64,000 nt of DNA from Pusillimonas caeni (GTDB taxonomy: Bacteria; Pseudomonadota; Gammaproteobacteria; Burkholderiales; Burkholderiaceae_B): NCBI RefSeq assembly GCF_003545815.1, contig NZ_PDUW01000001.1, forward strand, positions 1 through 64,000. Reading direction: 5' to 3'. Position 1 is the first letter of the stretch. Each line of letters starts with the position of its first letter. This document shows positions 28,274 to 36,712 of this stretch, piece by piece. Position numbers and translations under genes: made by a program. The notes under the pieces were generated by a model. The model searched no databases. It saw nothing but the letters and a program-made list of their open reading frames with translations, and was not told the origin of the DNA.

Positions 28274-29566
28274 CTACTGGAAAACCGCTTCGGGGCTGTC
28301 GAGGCTGTCGGATCCTTCGATGTCGATTTCGCCCAGTTCGAGCACCGCAATGACCCGTTCGAAACTGCGCGTCTGGGCGATGAGCGCATCGATGGCGGCC
28401 TGCACCACCGCGTTGCCCTCGGCATTGCCCTGGGCGATCATCTGGTCGTAGGTTTCGACTTTTTCGGCGCGCTGCTTCATGGCCAGCATGGCATCGTAGG
28501 TGTCCTGCATGCGCGCCAGCACTTCCTTGTCCAGCGCGGCGTCCTTCTCGGCCACGAGCTGCGACAGGCTGACGCCTTCGACGGTGGAGCCGTCCGTACG
28601 CTTGTAACGTCCCTGGTAGACATTCATCATGCCGACCTGGTTGTAATAGTGCGAATTGTGGGTGTTGTCCGAAAAGCAGTCGTGTTCTTCTTCGGGGTCG
28701 TGCAGCATCAGGCCCAGCTTCATGCGTTCGCCGGCCAATTCGCCATACGAGAGGCTGCCCAGGCCGGTCAGCATGGCGGCCAGGCCTTGTTGCGGGTCGG
28801 CTTGCACGTCGGAGCGCGCGGCGCCGTCGGCCTTCCAGCTGTCGGCCATTTCCTGCAGGTCGTCCACCAGCATCTGGGTCACGACAGTGAGATAGGTGGC
28901 GCGCCGCTCGCAATGTCCGCCCGTGCAATGGGCAGGATCGAAATCGGTATGCGGGCGATCGCCTGCATGGCGCTCTTGCGGAGTGCCCTGGCGGTCGGCG
29001 GGCGCGGGGCCCGTGCCGTTGAGGTCCTGTCCCCACAGCAGGAATTCGATGGCGTGGTAGCCGGTGGCCACATTGGCCTCGTTGCCGTCGGCCTCGTGCA
29101 GCACCTCGCCGAGCAATTCGGCGCTGATGACGCTGGTATCCACCGCCTTGCCGCCCACGCTGATGGAATCGTTGGCGATGACGTTGACAACGTAATACGC
29201 GTTGGCGTCGGACTCTGTACCGTAAGAAGCGTCGACGTAGTCGATCATGCCTTCGTCGAGGGGCCAAGCGTTGACCCGGCCTTCCCATGCATCGACGATG
29301 GGATTGCCGAAGCGAAAGGCTTCGGTCTGCTGATAGGGCACCCGGGCGTCCAGCCAGGCGTGCCGCGCTGCCTGCAGGGTTTCCGCGCTGGGCGTAGCGA
29401 CCAATGCCTGGACCGCGCCTTGGAGGCGCTTGGCCGCCTGCAGAGCGTCTTCGTATTCGGCCTGCGCCAAGTCCGCATAGGTTTTGACGACTTCGGCCTT
29501 GTCGACGGCCGCGTGGGCGGAACCCAAGGACAGGGCCAGAAATGCCCCGAACAACATGCTACGCAT
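28274..29566 (-). CDS. Imelysin family protein, IrpA-like
   Basis: A 430-residue secreted protein with signal peptide (GSAHA) and the full imelysin pattern. GYHAIE at 169-174 matches the GxHxxE motif. Its length and features such as GHCERRATYL and DCFSDNTHNSHYYN are those of IrpA-type iron-regulated proteins. Imelysins are periplasmic or surface proteins linked to iron uptake; an earlier proteolytic role (insulin-cleaving) is not certain for this member. It is first in the four-gene run before the DHOR gene and follows a Fur-like promoter. Confidence 0.9.
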   Translation of the reverse strand: MRSMLFGAFLALSLGSAHAAVDKAEVVKTYADLAQAEYEDALQAAKRLQGAVQALVATPSAETLQAARHAWLDARVPYQQTEAFRFGNPIVDAWEGRVNAWPLDEGMIDYVDASYGTESDANAYYVVNVIANDSISVGGKAVDTSVISAELLGEVLHEADGNEANVATGYHAIEFLLWGQDLNGTGPAPADRQGTPQERHAGDRPHTDFDPAHCTGGHCERRATYLTVVTQMLVDDLQEMADSWKADGAARSDVQADPQQGLAAMLTGLGSLSYGELAGERMKLGLMLHDPEEEHDCFSDNTHNSHYYNQVGMMNVYQGRYKRTDGSTVEGVSLSQLVAEKDAALDKEVLARMQDTYDAMLAMKQRAEKVETYDQMIAQGNAEGNAVVQAAIDALIAQTRSFERVIAVLELGEIDIEGSDSLDSPEAVFQ

Positions 29567-29624
29567 CAGACTACTCTCCTGGTTGGCGGACAGGCGCCGT
29601 TTTGTGAAAGGCTAAATTCTAAAC

Positions 29625-29654
29625 GATTATAATTATTAATTAGCTATTCTTTAA
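29625..29654 (-). promoter_or_regulatory. Promoter with Fur-like site before the imelysin operon
   Basis: On the minus strand a perfect -10 TATAAT (29626-29631) follows a weak -35 TTAAAG (29649-29654) at 17 bases. Overlapping the -10, AATAATTATAATC (29625-29637) matches the Fur core GATAATNATTATC at 10 of 12 defined positions. It lies 59 bases before the imelysin ATG and would allow iron control of the four genes apart from the orphan upstream gene. Confidence 0.5.
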
Positions 29655-29669
29655 GCTTGCGTTAAGCTT

Positions 29670-29975
29670 TTATCGGGCGCATGCCTGCCCCGAAGCCATA
29701 AACGGCGCCTGTTCGCCGGGCGCGGCGCTGCTGCGCAAGCCCCATAACGCCAGCGCCACCGAAGCCAGCGGCAGCCCGATCAGCATATATAGAATCCCGG
29801 TTCCCAGCGCAGCGGCGGGCTCCATGCCGACGCTCAGTCCCGACACCCCCAAACCGAAGAACACGCCCGCGAACAGCCAGCAGGCCAGCGGGGATTGGGT
29901 ATTGGGCCAGCGCGCCCATGCCGCCATCGCGGCGGCTAAAAAGAATAACGGGATCAATGACCATTGCAACGACAT
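29670..29975 (-). CDS. Orphan three-helix membrane protein under Fur control
   Basis: A 101-residue protein with about three hydrophobic segments (roughly residues 5-20, 30-48 and 57-80) and a polar C-terminal tail. I do not recognise the family. AGGGGTG before the ATG is a good ribosome site. A perfect Fur palindrome and sigma70 promoter lie directly upstream, and the iron cluster follows on the same strand about 100 bases downstream. The natural inference is a membrane accessory for iron acquisition, possibly working with the imelysin/DHOR proteins. No metal-binding motif is evident apart from one Cys near the C-terminus. Confidence 0.75.
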   Translation of the reverse strand: MSLQWSLIPLFFLAAAMAAWARWPNTQSPLACWLFAGVFFGLGVSGLSVGMEPAAALGTGILYMLIGLPLASVALALWGLRSSAAPGEQAPFMASGQACAR

Positions 29976-29991
29976 AGATCACCCCTACACA

Positions 29992-30014
29992 ATAATGAGA
30001 ATAATTCTCATTAT
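29992..30014 (-). promoter_or_regulatory. Fur box, perfect 11-1-11 palindrome
   Basis: ATAATGAGAAT and ATTCTCATTAT flank one central base, giving a flawless inverted repeat. It matches the classical Fur box (GATAATGATAATCATTATC pattern, NATGAGAATNATTCTCATN form) and overlaps the -10 region of the adjacent promoter, the standard way Fur-Fe(II) blocks transcription. It controls the leftward orphan membrane gene; the divergent purT starts 108 bases away. Confidence 0.88.
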
Positions 30015-30038
30015 ATAGAGTTTTGTACCGTGCTTCAA
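30010..30038 (-). promoter_or_regulatory. Sigma70 promoter overlapped by the Fur box
   Basis: Minus-strand TTGAAG (30033-30038), 17-base spacer, TATAAT (30010-30015). The start point would fall near 30003, inside the Fur palindrome, leaving a leader of about 28 bases before the orphan membrane gene. Confidence 0.75.
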
Positions 30039-30121
30039 GCTTCCGATCACGCCCGAAGCGGCCTGCCCTCCTTGTCCTTCGTCGTACAATTCCCGTTTTC
30101 CATCGACTGCAAAGAAGCCTT

Positions 30122-31336
30122 ATGACGACTCTGGGCACTCCTCTCTCTCCCTCCGCCACCCGCGTCATGCTGCTCGGCTCCGGCGAACTGGGCAAAGAAG
30201 TGTTGATCGCGCTGCAGCGCTTGGGCGTCGAGACCATCGCCGTCGACCGCTATCCGGACTCGCCCGGCCAGCAGCTTGCGCACCATGCCCATACGATAGA
30301 CATGAGCGACCCCGAGCAGCTCAAGGCGCTGATCCAATCGTGCAAGCCCCACCTCGTGGTTCCGGAGATCGAGGCCATCGCCACACCGGCGCTGGAAGAG
30401 CTCGAGGCCGCCGGCCAGGTTCGCGTCATTCCCACGGCGCGAGCCGCCCGCCTGACCATGGACCGCGAGGGCATCCGCCGCCTGGCGGCCGAGTCGCTGG
30501 GGCTGCCGACCAGCCCCTACCGCTTCTGCGATTCGCTCGACGAATTGCGCCGCGCGATCGACGAGGGAATAGGCTACCCCTGCATCGTCAAACCGGTCAT
30601 GAGCAGTTCGGGCAAGGGACAAAGCCGCATCGACAGCGAGGAAGACATCGAAGGCGCATGGAACTACGCCATGTCGGGCGGCCGGGTCAGCCATGGCCGA
30701 ATCATCGTCGAGGGCTTCGTCGATTTCGACTACGAGATCACCCTGTTGACGGTGCGGGCCCTGGACGAGGACGGCGCCGTCAGGACGCATTTTTGCGAGC
30801 CCATCGGCCACAGGCAGGAAGCCGGCGACTACGTCGAAAGCTGGCAGCCCCAGCCCATGGCGGAGCTCGCCCTGCGCCGCGCCGAGGAAGTCGCCCGCAA
30901 GGTCACCGACGACCTGGGCGGCCTGGGCGTGTTCGGCGTCGAGCTGTTCGTCAAGGGCGACCAGGTATGGTTCAGCGAGGTCAGCCCGCGTCCCCATGAC
31001 ACCGGCCTGGTCACCATGATCAGCCAGTGGCAAAGTGAATTCGAACTGCACGCGCGGGCCATTCTGGGCTTGCCCGTGGATACCCAGCTGCGCAGCCCCG
31101 GCGCCAGCGCCGTGATCTACGGCGGTGTCGACGCCCGCGGCGTGGTCTTCGAAGGCGTGGACGAGGCGCTGCGCATTCCCCAGTCCGAGGTCCGCCTGTT
31201 CGGCAAGCCCGAAAGCTTCGTCAAGCGGCGCATGGGCGTGGCCGTGGCCTACGATGAAAACATCGACGCGGCCCGCGACCGCGCGCGGCGCGTCGCCGGC
31301 TGCATCACGGTGAAACGGTCGGCTATACAGTCCTGA
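30122..31336 (+). CDS. purT: Formate-dependent phosphoribosylglycinamide formyltransferase PurT
   Basis: Adds a formyl group to GAR with formate and ATP, the folate-independent route for the third step of purine synthesis. The 404-residue ATP-grasp protein has [13 protein letters not shown] at the start, the ATP-binding [16 protein letters not shown] loop, and the metal-binding [12 protein letters not shown] segment. The ATG at 30122 gives the normal N-terminus. It is divergent from the Fur-controlled cluster and followed by a strong terminator. Confidence 0.95.
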   Translation: MTTLGTPLSPSATRVMLLGSGELGKEVLIALQRLGVETIAVDRYPDSPGQQLAHHAHTIDMSDPEQLKALIQSCKPHLVVPEIEAIATPALEELEAAGQVRVIPTARAARLTMDREGIRRLAAESLGLPTSPYRFCDSLDELRRAIDEGIGYPCIVKPVMSSSGKGQSRIDSEEDIEGAWNYAMSGGRVSHGRIIVEGFVDFDYEITLLTVRALDEDGAVRTHFCEPIGHRQEAGDYVESWQPQPMAELALRRAEEVARKVTDDLGGLGVFGVELFVKGDQVWFSEVSPRPHDTGLVTMISQWQSEFELHARAILGLPVDTQLRSPGASAVIYGGVDARGVVFEGVDEALRIPQSEVRLFGKPESFVKRRMGVAVAYDENIDAARDRARRVAGCITVKRSAIQS

Positions 31337-31353
31337 ACCGGAACGGCATGGTA

Positions 31354-31391
31354 AAACCGGCGCCTGACCCTTGCGGTTCAGGCGCCGGTTT
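31354..31391. terminator. Bidirectional Rho-independent terminator after purT
   Basis: A perfect 14-base stem, AAACCGGCGCCTGA with TCAGGCGCCGGTTT, around a 10-base loop. A and T runs at the two ends let it work in both directions, ending purT and the convergent small membrane gene. Confidence 0.85.
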
Positions 31392-31428
31392 CGTTATGCG
31401 GTTTCAGCAGTCAAGCCACGCCTGGACG

Positions 31429-31650
31429 TCAGGCCCGCGCCGAAGAGGCGTTGCGCTGCACGCCCTGGCCGACCAGGAAGACCGCAGTGCCGATCGCCAG
31501 AGGTATCCAGGAATCGATGAAAAACGTGACGGCGCCCAGAACCACGGCGACAAGGCAGGTGATACGAGCCAGACTGTTGCGCTGCCCAAGCACCGCGCCG
31601 ATGGCGGTGCCGATGAGTATGGCGGCGAGAACATTGTAGATATAAAGCAT
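31429..31650 (-). CDS. Small hydrophobic membrane protein, function unknown
   Basis: A 73-residue protein with two to three hydrophobic segments (MLYIYNVLAAILIGTAIGAV; ITCLVAVVLGAVTFFI; WIPLAIGTAVFLVG) and a short polar tail. I do not recognise a family. A GGGGGG stretch just before the ATG can serve as ribosome site and decides this start over the longer open frame. The gene stands alone between the purT terminator and the liv genes. The coding case rests on hydrophobic pattern and ribosome site only. Confidence 0.55.
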   Translation of the reverse strand: MLYIYNVLAAILIGTAIGAVLGQRNSLARITCLVAVVLGAVTFFIDSWIPLAIGTAVFLVGQGVQRNASSARA

Positions 31651-31793
31651 GAATGCCCCCCTTTTTGATTGTTTTGCGTGAAAGCCCGCGCTATGCCGGC
31701 GGCTTGCCGGCCTTGAGCCGGCCGACGCAACGCTTGCAGCGTTGCCGGCCCGACCGGCCAAGTGCCACCGAGTGTAGCATCAACAGGATGCCG

Positions 31794-32513
31794 TCAGGCG
31801 CCGCCGAGATAGGCCTGGCGCACCCGCGCGTCGTTGATCAGCTGTTCCGCGGGGCCGCCCAGCGTGATGCGTCCGCCTTCCAGCACGTGACCTTCGGAGG
31901 AAACCTTCAAGGCCGCCCGGGCATTCTGCTCGACCAGCAGGACCGACAGGCCATCGTGGCGCAACTGCCCGATCTCGGTCAGGATCTCCTGCACGATCAA
32001 GGGCGCCAGGCCCAGGCTGGGCTCGTCCAGCATCAGCAGACGGGGACGGCTCATCATCGCGCGGCTCAGGGCCAGCATCTGCCGCTCGCCTCCGGAGAGC
32101 GTGTCGGCGCGCTGATTGCGCCTTTCGGCCAGGCGCGGAAAGCGCGCATAGGCCTCGTCCAGGCGCCGGCGCAGTTCGGCGCTGGAAAGCCGCCTGACAT
32201 AGCCGCCAAGCACCAGGTTGTCCAGCACGGACATGTCGCCGAACAGCTCGCGCTGTTCGGGCACGAGGCAAAGCCCCATGTCCAGCCGTGTTTCGACGTC
32301 CAGGCTGCTGACATCGACACCATCGAAGCGAACCTCGCCCCGCGCGGCCGGCAGCAGGCCCATCAGGGTGGCCAGCAAGGTCGTCTTGCCGGCGCCGTTG
32401 GGGCCTATGACCGAACTGATATGGCCGGTCTGCAATGAAAACGACACGCCCCGCACCGCTTCGACCTGGCCGTAGGCCACATGCAGATCGTTGACTTCCA
32501 GCAAGGCGCTCAT
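31794..32513 (-). CDS. livF: Branched-chain-type ABC transporter ATPase LivF
   Basis: Cytosolic ATPase of 239 residues energising import by the adjacent permeases. Walker A GPNGAGKTT, signature LSGGERQ, Walker B LLMLDEPSLGL and the H-loop region LLVEQN are intact; the short LivF form ends QAYLGGA. It overlaps the livM-livG fusion by four bases and is the last gene of the long leftward unit that begins with the molybdenum hydroxylase. Substrates of this HAAT family range from amino acids to aromatic acids and amides. Confidence 0.92.
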   Translation of the reverse strand: MSALLEVNDLHVAYGQVEAVRGVSFSLQTGHISSVIGPNGAGKTTLLATLMGLLPAARGEVRFDGVDVSSLDVETRLDMGLCLVPEQRELFGDMSVLDNLVLGGYVRRLSSAELRRRLDEAYARFPRLAERRNQRADTLSGGERQMLALSRAMMSRPRLLMLDEPSLGLAPLIVQEILTEIGQLRHDGLSVLLVEQNARAALKVSSEGHVLEGGRITLGGPAEQLINDARVRQAYLGGA

Positions 32514-34294
32514 GCATCGCTCCCGAGATAAGCGGCCTGGACCTGGGGATCGGCCCGGACCTCTTCCGGCCGCCCCTCGGAAATCCTGCTGCCGAAATTC
32601 ATCACCACCAGACGGTCGACCAGGTTCATGACGAACTCCATGTCGTGCTCCACGATCAGCACAGTCACTCCTTCGGATCTCAAGGTATCGAGCAGGCCCG
32701 CCAAGGCCTGTTTCTCGAGCAGGCGCAGGCCGGCGGCCGGTTCGTCCAGCATGATGAGGACGGGGTCCGAGGCCAGCGCTCGCGCGATTTCGACGAGGCG
32801 CTGGGTGCCCAGCGCCAGGCTTCCCGCCTGCTCGTAGGCCTGGTCGGCCAGGCCCACGCGCCTCAACTGGCGCATTGCTTCGGCCATGATGCGCGCTTCT
32901 TCTTCGCGGTCCATGCTCAGCCCGCCTCGCCACAGGCCGCAATGGCCCCGGGCATGGGCGCCGAGCGCAACGTTTTCAAGAACCGTCATCGCGGGCCGCA
33001 GCTTGACGTGCTGGAAGGTGCGCGCCACGCCCCGCAAGGCGATCTCGCGCTGCGTCAGCCCGGACGTCGGTTCGTCCATGAAGCGCACCGTGCCCTCCGT
33101 AAGAGGCAGGGTGCCCGTCAACAGATTGAACATCGTGGACTTGCCCGCCCCGTTCGGACCGATCAGGCCGACGATTTCGCCGGCGCGCAGATCGAAGCTC
33201 ACGCCGTTGACCGCCACCAGGCCGCCAAAGCGCTTGGTGGCGTTCTGCACGCTTAGTATCTGCCTGCCGCGCTCGGGCATGCTGCGATGCGCGAGCTGGG
33301 AAGAAGGAACCGGCAGGACCGGCGCCTTGGCGCGCGGACGCAGCCGCGCCCACAGGCGCGAAAGCGGCCTGCCTATGCCGCCGGGCATGCGTTCGAGTAT
33401 CAGCAGGAACAGCAGCGCGAAGACCAGCGAATTGACTTGCGCGCCGCGGTTCGTAAAGAGCGGCAGCAGGTCCTGCAGGAGATTGTTCAGGCCGATGTAC
33501 AGCGCGGAGCCCAGCAGCGCACTGCCCAGCTGCGCCATGCCGCCGACCACCATCATGAACACATAATCGATGCTGGCATGCAGGGAGAACGGCGTGTGGC
33601 TGACGAAGCGATTGGTGTGCGCATACAGCCAGCCGGCAAGCGTGGCGTATGCGGAGGCGAGGACGAACAGCGTCAAGCGCAGGCGAAACGCATCGCTGCC
33701 AAAGCTGGCCATCAAGACCTTGCCGCCGCGCAGGGCCCTGATGGTGCGTCCTACGCGCGACCCGAGCAGGTTGTAGGCGAACCATGCGCCGCCCAGTACC
33801 ACCAGCCAGATCAGGATGAAGACCGTGCGCGAATGATCGAGCGTCCAGGGCCCCAGCTGGATGGGCGGTATGCCGTCGATGCCGGAGTGGCTGCCCAGCG
33901 CGTGGGTATTGGCGAATACGAGCGGCACCGCCAGGCCCCAGGCGATCGTGCTCAGCGCAAGATAATGCCCGCCGAGCCGCATGGTGATGCCGCCGATCAG
34001 CCAGGCGCTGCCACAGGTCAGCACCAGTCCCAGCAGCAGGCCCGCCCACGGAGACAGCGCCTGGGCCGTGCTGAGCCAGGCGGTGGTGTAGGCGGCGATG
34101 CCCACAAAGGCCGCCTGTCCGAAAGACAGGGCGCCGCCTATGCCCGATACGAGAATCAAGCCTATGACCACCAGTGCGGCGATGCCGATGTCGTTGAGCA
34201 GGGCGATGTGAAAACTGCCCAGAATCTGCGGCACGATGAAAATCAGCAGCAACAGCAGCAGCGGCATCGCGAATGTCCAGACGCGTTGCTTCAT
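32510..34294 (-). CDS. Fused LivM permease and LivG ATPase
   Basis: A 594-residue two-part protein. Residues 1 to about 310 are a LivM-type permease with eight to ten membrane helices and the GGALSFGQAAFVGIGAY-like motif (here GGALSFGQAAFVGIAAY). After a basic linker, residues about 345-594 are a LivG ATPase with Walker A GPNGAGKS, a relaxed signature LALGTQR, Walker B LIMLDEPAAGL and the LIVEHDMEFVM H-loop. Such fusions are known in Burkholderiales HAAT systems. It overlaps livH and livF by four bases each. Confidence 0.92.
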   Translation of the reverse strand: MKQRVWTFAMPLLLLLLIFIVPQILGSFHIALLNDIGIAALVVIGLILVSGIGGALSFGQAAFVGIAAYTTAWLSTAQALSPWAGLLLGLVLTCGSAWLIGGITMRLGGHYLALSTIAWGLAVPLVFANTHALGSHSGIDGIPPIQLGPWTLDHSRTVFILIWLVVLGGAWFAYNLLGSRVGRTIRALRGGKVLMASFGSDAFRLRLTLFVLASAYATLAGWLYAHTNRFVSHTPFSLHASIDYVFMMVVGGMAQLGSALLGSALYIGLNNLLQDLLPLFTNRGAQVNSLVFALLFLLILERMPGGIGRPLSRLWARLRPRAKAPVLPVPSSQLAHRSMPERGRQILSVQNATKRFGGLVAVNGVSFDLRAGEIVGLIGPNGAGKSTMFNLLTGTLPLTEGTVRFMDEPTSGLTQREIALRGVARTFQHVKLRPAMTVLENVALGAHARGHCGLWRGGLSMDREEEARIMAEAMRQLRRVGLADQAYEQAGSLALGTQRLVEIARALASDPVLIMLDEPAAGLRLLEKQALAGLLDTLRSEGVTVLIVEHDMEFVMNLVDRLVVMNFGSRISEGRPEEVRADPQVQAAYLGSDA

Positions 34295-35334
34295 TCTTCA
34301 CTCTCTTCTTCATGGTGAACGACGAGGCCCGAACGGATCACCAGAATCGGGATCAGCAGGCCGAACACGATGGCATCCTTCAAGCCGCTGTTCCAGAACG
34401 ATGCGTAGCTTTCGGCTACGCCGACCAGCAGCGCGCCCAGCGCCGTCAAGGGATAGCTGACCAGGCCGCCGATGATGGCCGCGACAAAAGCCTTGAGCGT
34501 GAGGATGAGCCCACTGTCGTAGTAGATGGTCGCCACGGGCGAGACCAGCACGCCCACGATGCCCGCCAGGAGCGCGGCGATACTGTGCGCGATGGTGGCC
34601 GTGAAGGCCGGCCGGATGCCGACCAGCCGCGCCCCGGTGGGATTGGACGCCGTGGCATGCAGCACCTTGCCCATGCGCGTGCGCTGCAGGCCGACATAGA
34701 ACAGCAAGGCCAGCGCCAGCGCGACCGCGATGGTAAGCAGGGTCTGGTAATTGATGACCAGGTTCGACGACACGGCGATGGAGCCGTTCAGGGCGGCCTT
34801 GGTGCGCAGGCCTTCGGGGCCGAACCAGAGCAGACCCAGGCCCGCCAGTATCAGGTCCAGGACCAGGGAGACGATGAGCAGCGCAAGGACCGAAGCGTGG
34901 GCCACCGGCCGCAGGGCGACGCGCTCGATGAGCGGTCCCAGCGGCACGGCCAGCAGTATGGCGGCCACGACCTTCAAGGCTTCGGAGTCCTGGCCGGTGG
35001 CCCAGGCGGCCAGAAGGCAGGGCAGTAGCGGCATGACCAGCCAGCAGAGCAAGGCGCGCGGCGCGCGGCTCCATGCCCGCTGGCGCGCGATGCTCATGAG
35101 CTCCATGATCAGCGCGACCGCGACGAACACTCCGATGAGGTTGATCATGGCGGGCAACTGCCCCGTTTCCATGGCGCCCAGGCTCAGGGCCGAAAACACG
35201 GCGATGCTGCCGAACGGCACGAAGATGACCCGCGTGACCGAGAAGATCAGCACGAGCCCGAGCCCGATGATCAGATAGATTGCCGACCAGGCCAAGCCAT
35301 CGGCCAGCAATATCATTGCAATTGTTGAATCCAT
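34291..35334 (-). CDS. livH: Branched-chain-type ABC transporter permease LivH
   Basis: Inner-membrane permease of 347 residues with about nine helices. It has the family's N-terminal GLAWSAIYLIIGLGLVLIFSV pattern and the conserved ALVGIRP-like (GARLVGIRP) and KAFVAAIIGGL motifs near the C-terminus. A central extension (about residues 75-110) makes it longer than the usual 290 residues. It pairs with the LivM half of the fusion protein and lies downstream of the binding-protein gene. Confidence 0.9.
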   Translation of the reverse strand: MDSTIAMILLADGLAWSAIYLIIGLGLVLIFSVTRVIFVPFGSIAVFSALSLGAMETGQLPAMINLIGVFVAVALIMELMSIARQRAWSRAPRALLCWLVMPLLPCLLAAWATGQDSEALKVVAAILLAVPLGPLIERVALRPVAHASVLALLIVSLVLDLILAGLGLLWFGPEGLRTKAALNGSIAVSSNLVINYQTLLTIAVALALALLFYVGLQRTRMGKVLHATASNPTGARLVGIRPAFTATIAHSIAALLAGIVGVLVSPVATIYYDSGLILTLKAFVAAIIGGLVSYPLTALGALLVGVAESYASFWNSGLKDAIVFGLLIPILVIRSGLVVHHEEESEE

Positions 35335-35432
35335 CCGGGAGCGATCAGAGGGTTAAGGTGGGTCGGATTGCCCGATGCCGGGCATGGACAATCCTTTGCT
35401 TGTAAAGCCGGGCGCTGCGCGCCTGACCCGCA

Positions 35433-36608
35433 TCAGGGCTGCAGCGTCCAATGGCCTTTTTCGAGCTTGACGATGACCACGGAGCTCTTGTCGACTCCGT
35501 AGGCAGTGTCGGGCGCGTAGCTGAACACCCCTTCGGTTCCGGCCAGCTTGGCGGTCGACTTGATGGCATCGCGCAAAGCCGTGCGGTATTCGGGCGTGCC
35601 GGGCTGGATGTCGGCGGGCACGCGCTTGGCCGCTTCCACGACCACCAGCCATGCGTCGAAAGCATAGGCCGAGAACACGTCGTAAGGATCTTCGCCGTGA
35701 GCGGCCTTGTAGGCTTTGCTGTATTCGTCGATGATCGCCTTGCTGGGGTTGTCGGCGGGAAGCTGGCTGCCGACCAGGGCCGGGCCCGTCGGCACGAGCA
35801 GGCCTTCGCCCGCCTCGCCGACCAGCTTGACGAACTCAGGGCTGAGAATGGCATGGGTGCCGTAGATGGCGCCCTTGTAGCCACGCTCGTGCAGCCCGAT
35901 ATAAGGCAAGGCGCCGGGGGTGCCCGCGCCTCCGCCCAGAACGGCGTCGGGCTTGGCGGCCATCACCTTGAGCACCTGGGCGGCCACCGAATTGTCGGCG
36001 CGCGCATAACGCTCGTTGGCGACGACCTCGATGCCGGCCTCCTTGGCGTGCTTCTGCAGCGCCGCATAGGCGACGTCGCCCCAGGCGTCCGCAAAGCCGA
36101 TGTAGCCGACCGTCTTGACGCCGTTGCGCTTCATTTCGTCGACCACGGCCGAGACCATGGTGTCGCCGGACTGCGTGGTCGTGACCGCCCACGCCGCCGC
36201 GTCATCCTTCAGCTCGATCGGGGTGAAGGAGACCAGCGGGGTCTTTTCTTCGCGGGACACCGTTGCAAGCGCCATCGCGCCCGGAACGCTGCTGGTGCCG
36301 ATCAGGACATCGACATTGTCCTGGCTGACCAGCTTGCGCGCATTGCGGGTGGTCATGGAGGGGTTCGAGGCGTCGTCCAGTTGAATGATCTTGAGCTGAT
36401 GCCCGTTGACCGAGTTCTGATACTGGGCGCCCGCCTTGATGCCCTCGACCGTGCTCAAGCCCTGGGCGGCCACGGGGCCCGACAGGGGCAGTATGACGCC
36501 GACCTTGATGTCGGCCGCGTGCGCCGCGGCGCCGATGCCCAGGACACTGGCGGCGAGTGCATGGGCGACGAATCGCGCGGCTTTTGTTCTATTGATGTGT
36601 TGAAACAT
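35433..36608 (-). CDS. Periplasmic binding protein of the LivK/HAAT type
   Basis: A 391-residue secreted binding protein (signal peptide to AAHAAD). The type I periplasmic fold is clear: DIKVGVILPLSGPVAAQG, DVLIGTSSVPGAMALA, and VKTVGYIGFADAWGD. A GAGGAG ribosome site lies six bases before the ATG at 36608. It brings the substrate to the LivH/LivMG/LivF importer encoded next. Since the same unit encodes a molybdenum hydroxylase, the ligand is probably that enzyme's substrate, an aromatic or heterocyclic acid for example; this is inference. Confidence 0.9.
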   Translation of the reverse strand: MFQHINRTKAARFVAHALAASVLGIGAAAHAADIKVGVILPLSGPVAAQGLSTVEGIKAGAQYQNSVNGHQLKIIQLDDASNPSMTTRNARKLVSQDNVDVLIGTSSVPGAMALATVSREEKTPLVSFTPIELKDDAAAWAVTTTQSGDTMVSAVVDEMKRNGVKTVGYIGFADAWGDVAYAALQKHAKEAGIEVVANERYARADNSVAAQVLKVMAAKPDAVLGGGAGTPGALPYIGLHERGYKGAIYGTHAILSPEFVKLVGEAGEGLLVPTGPALVGSQLPADNPSKAIIDEYSKAYKAAHGEDPYDVFSAYAFDAWLVVVEAAKRVPADIQPGTPEYRTALRDAIKSTAKLAGTEGVFSYAPDTAYGVDKSSVVIVKLEKGHWTLQP

Positions 36609-36712
36609 TGTTATCTCCTCTTCTCCGAAATGTGAGATGCATGGACCTTCTTCTTTACATGCGGATGCGACGCGCGGCCCGATGGCCAGCAATGTGCGTC
36701 CACCCTCCTACG

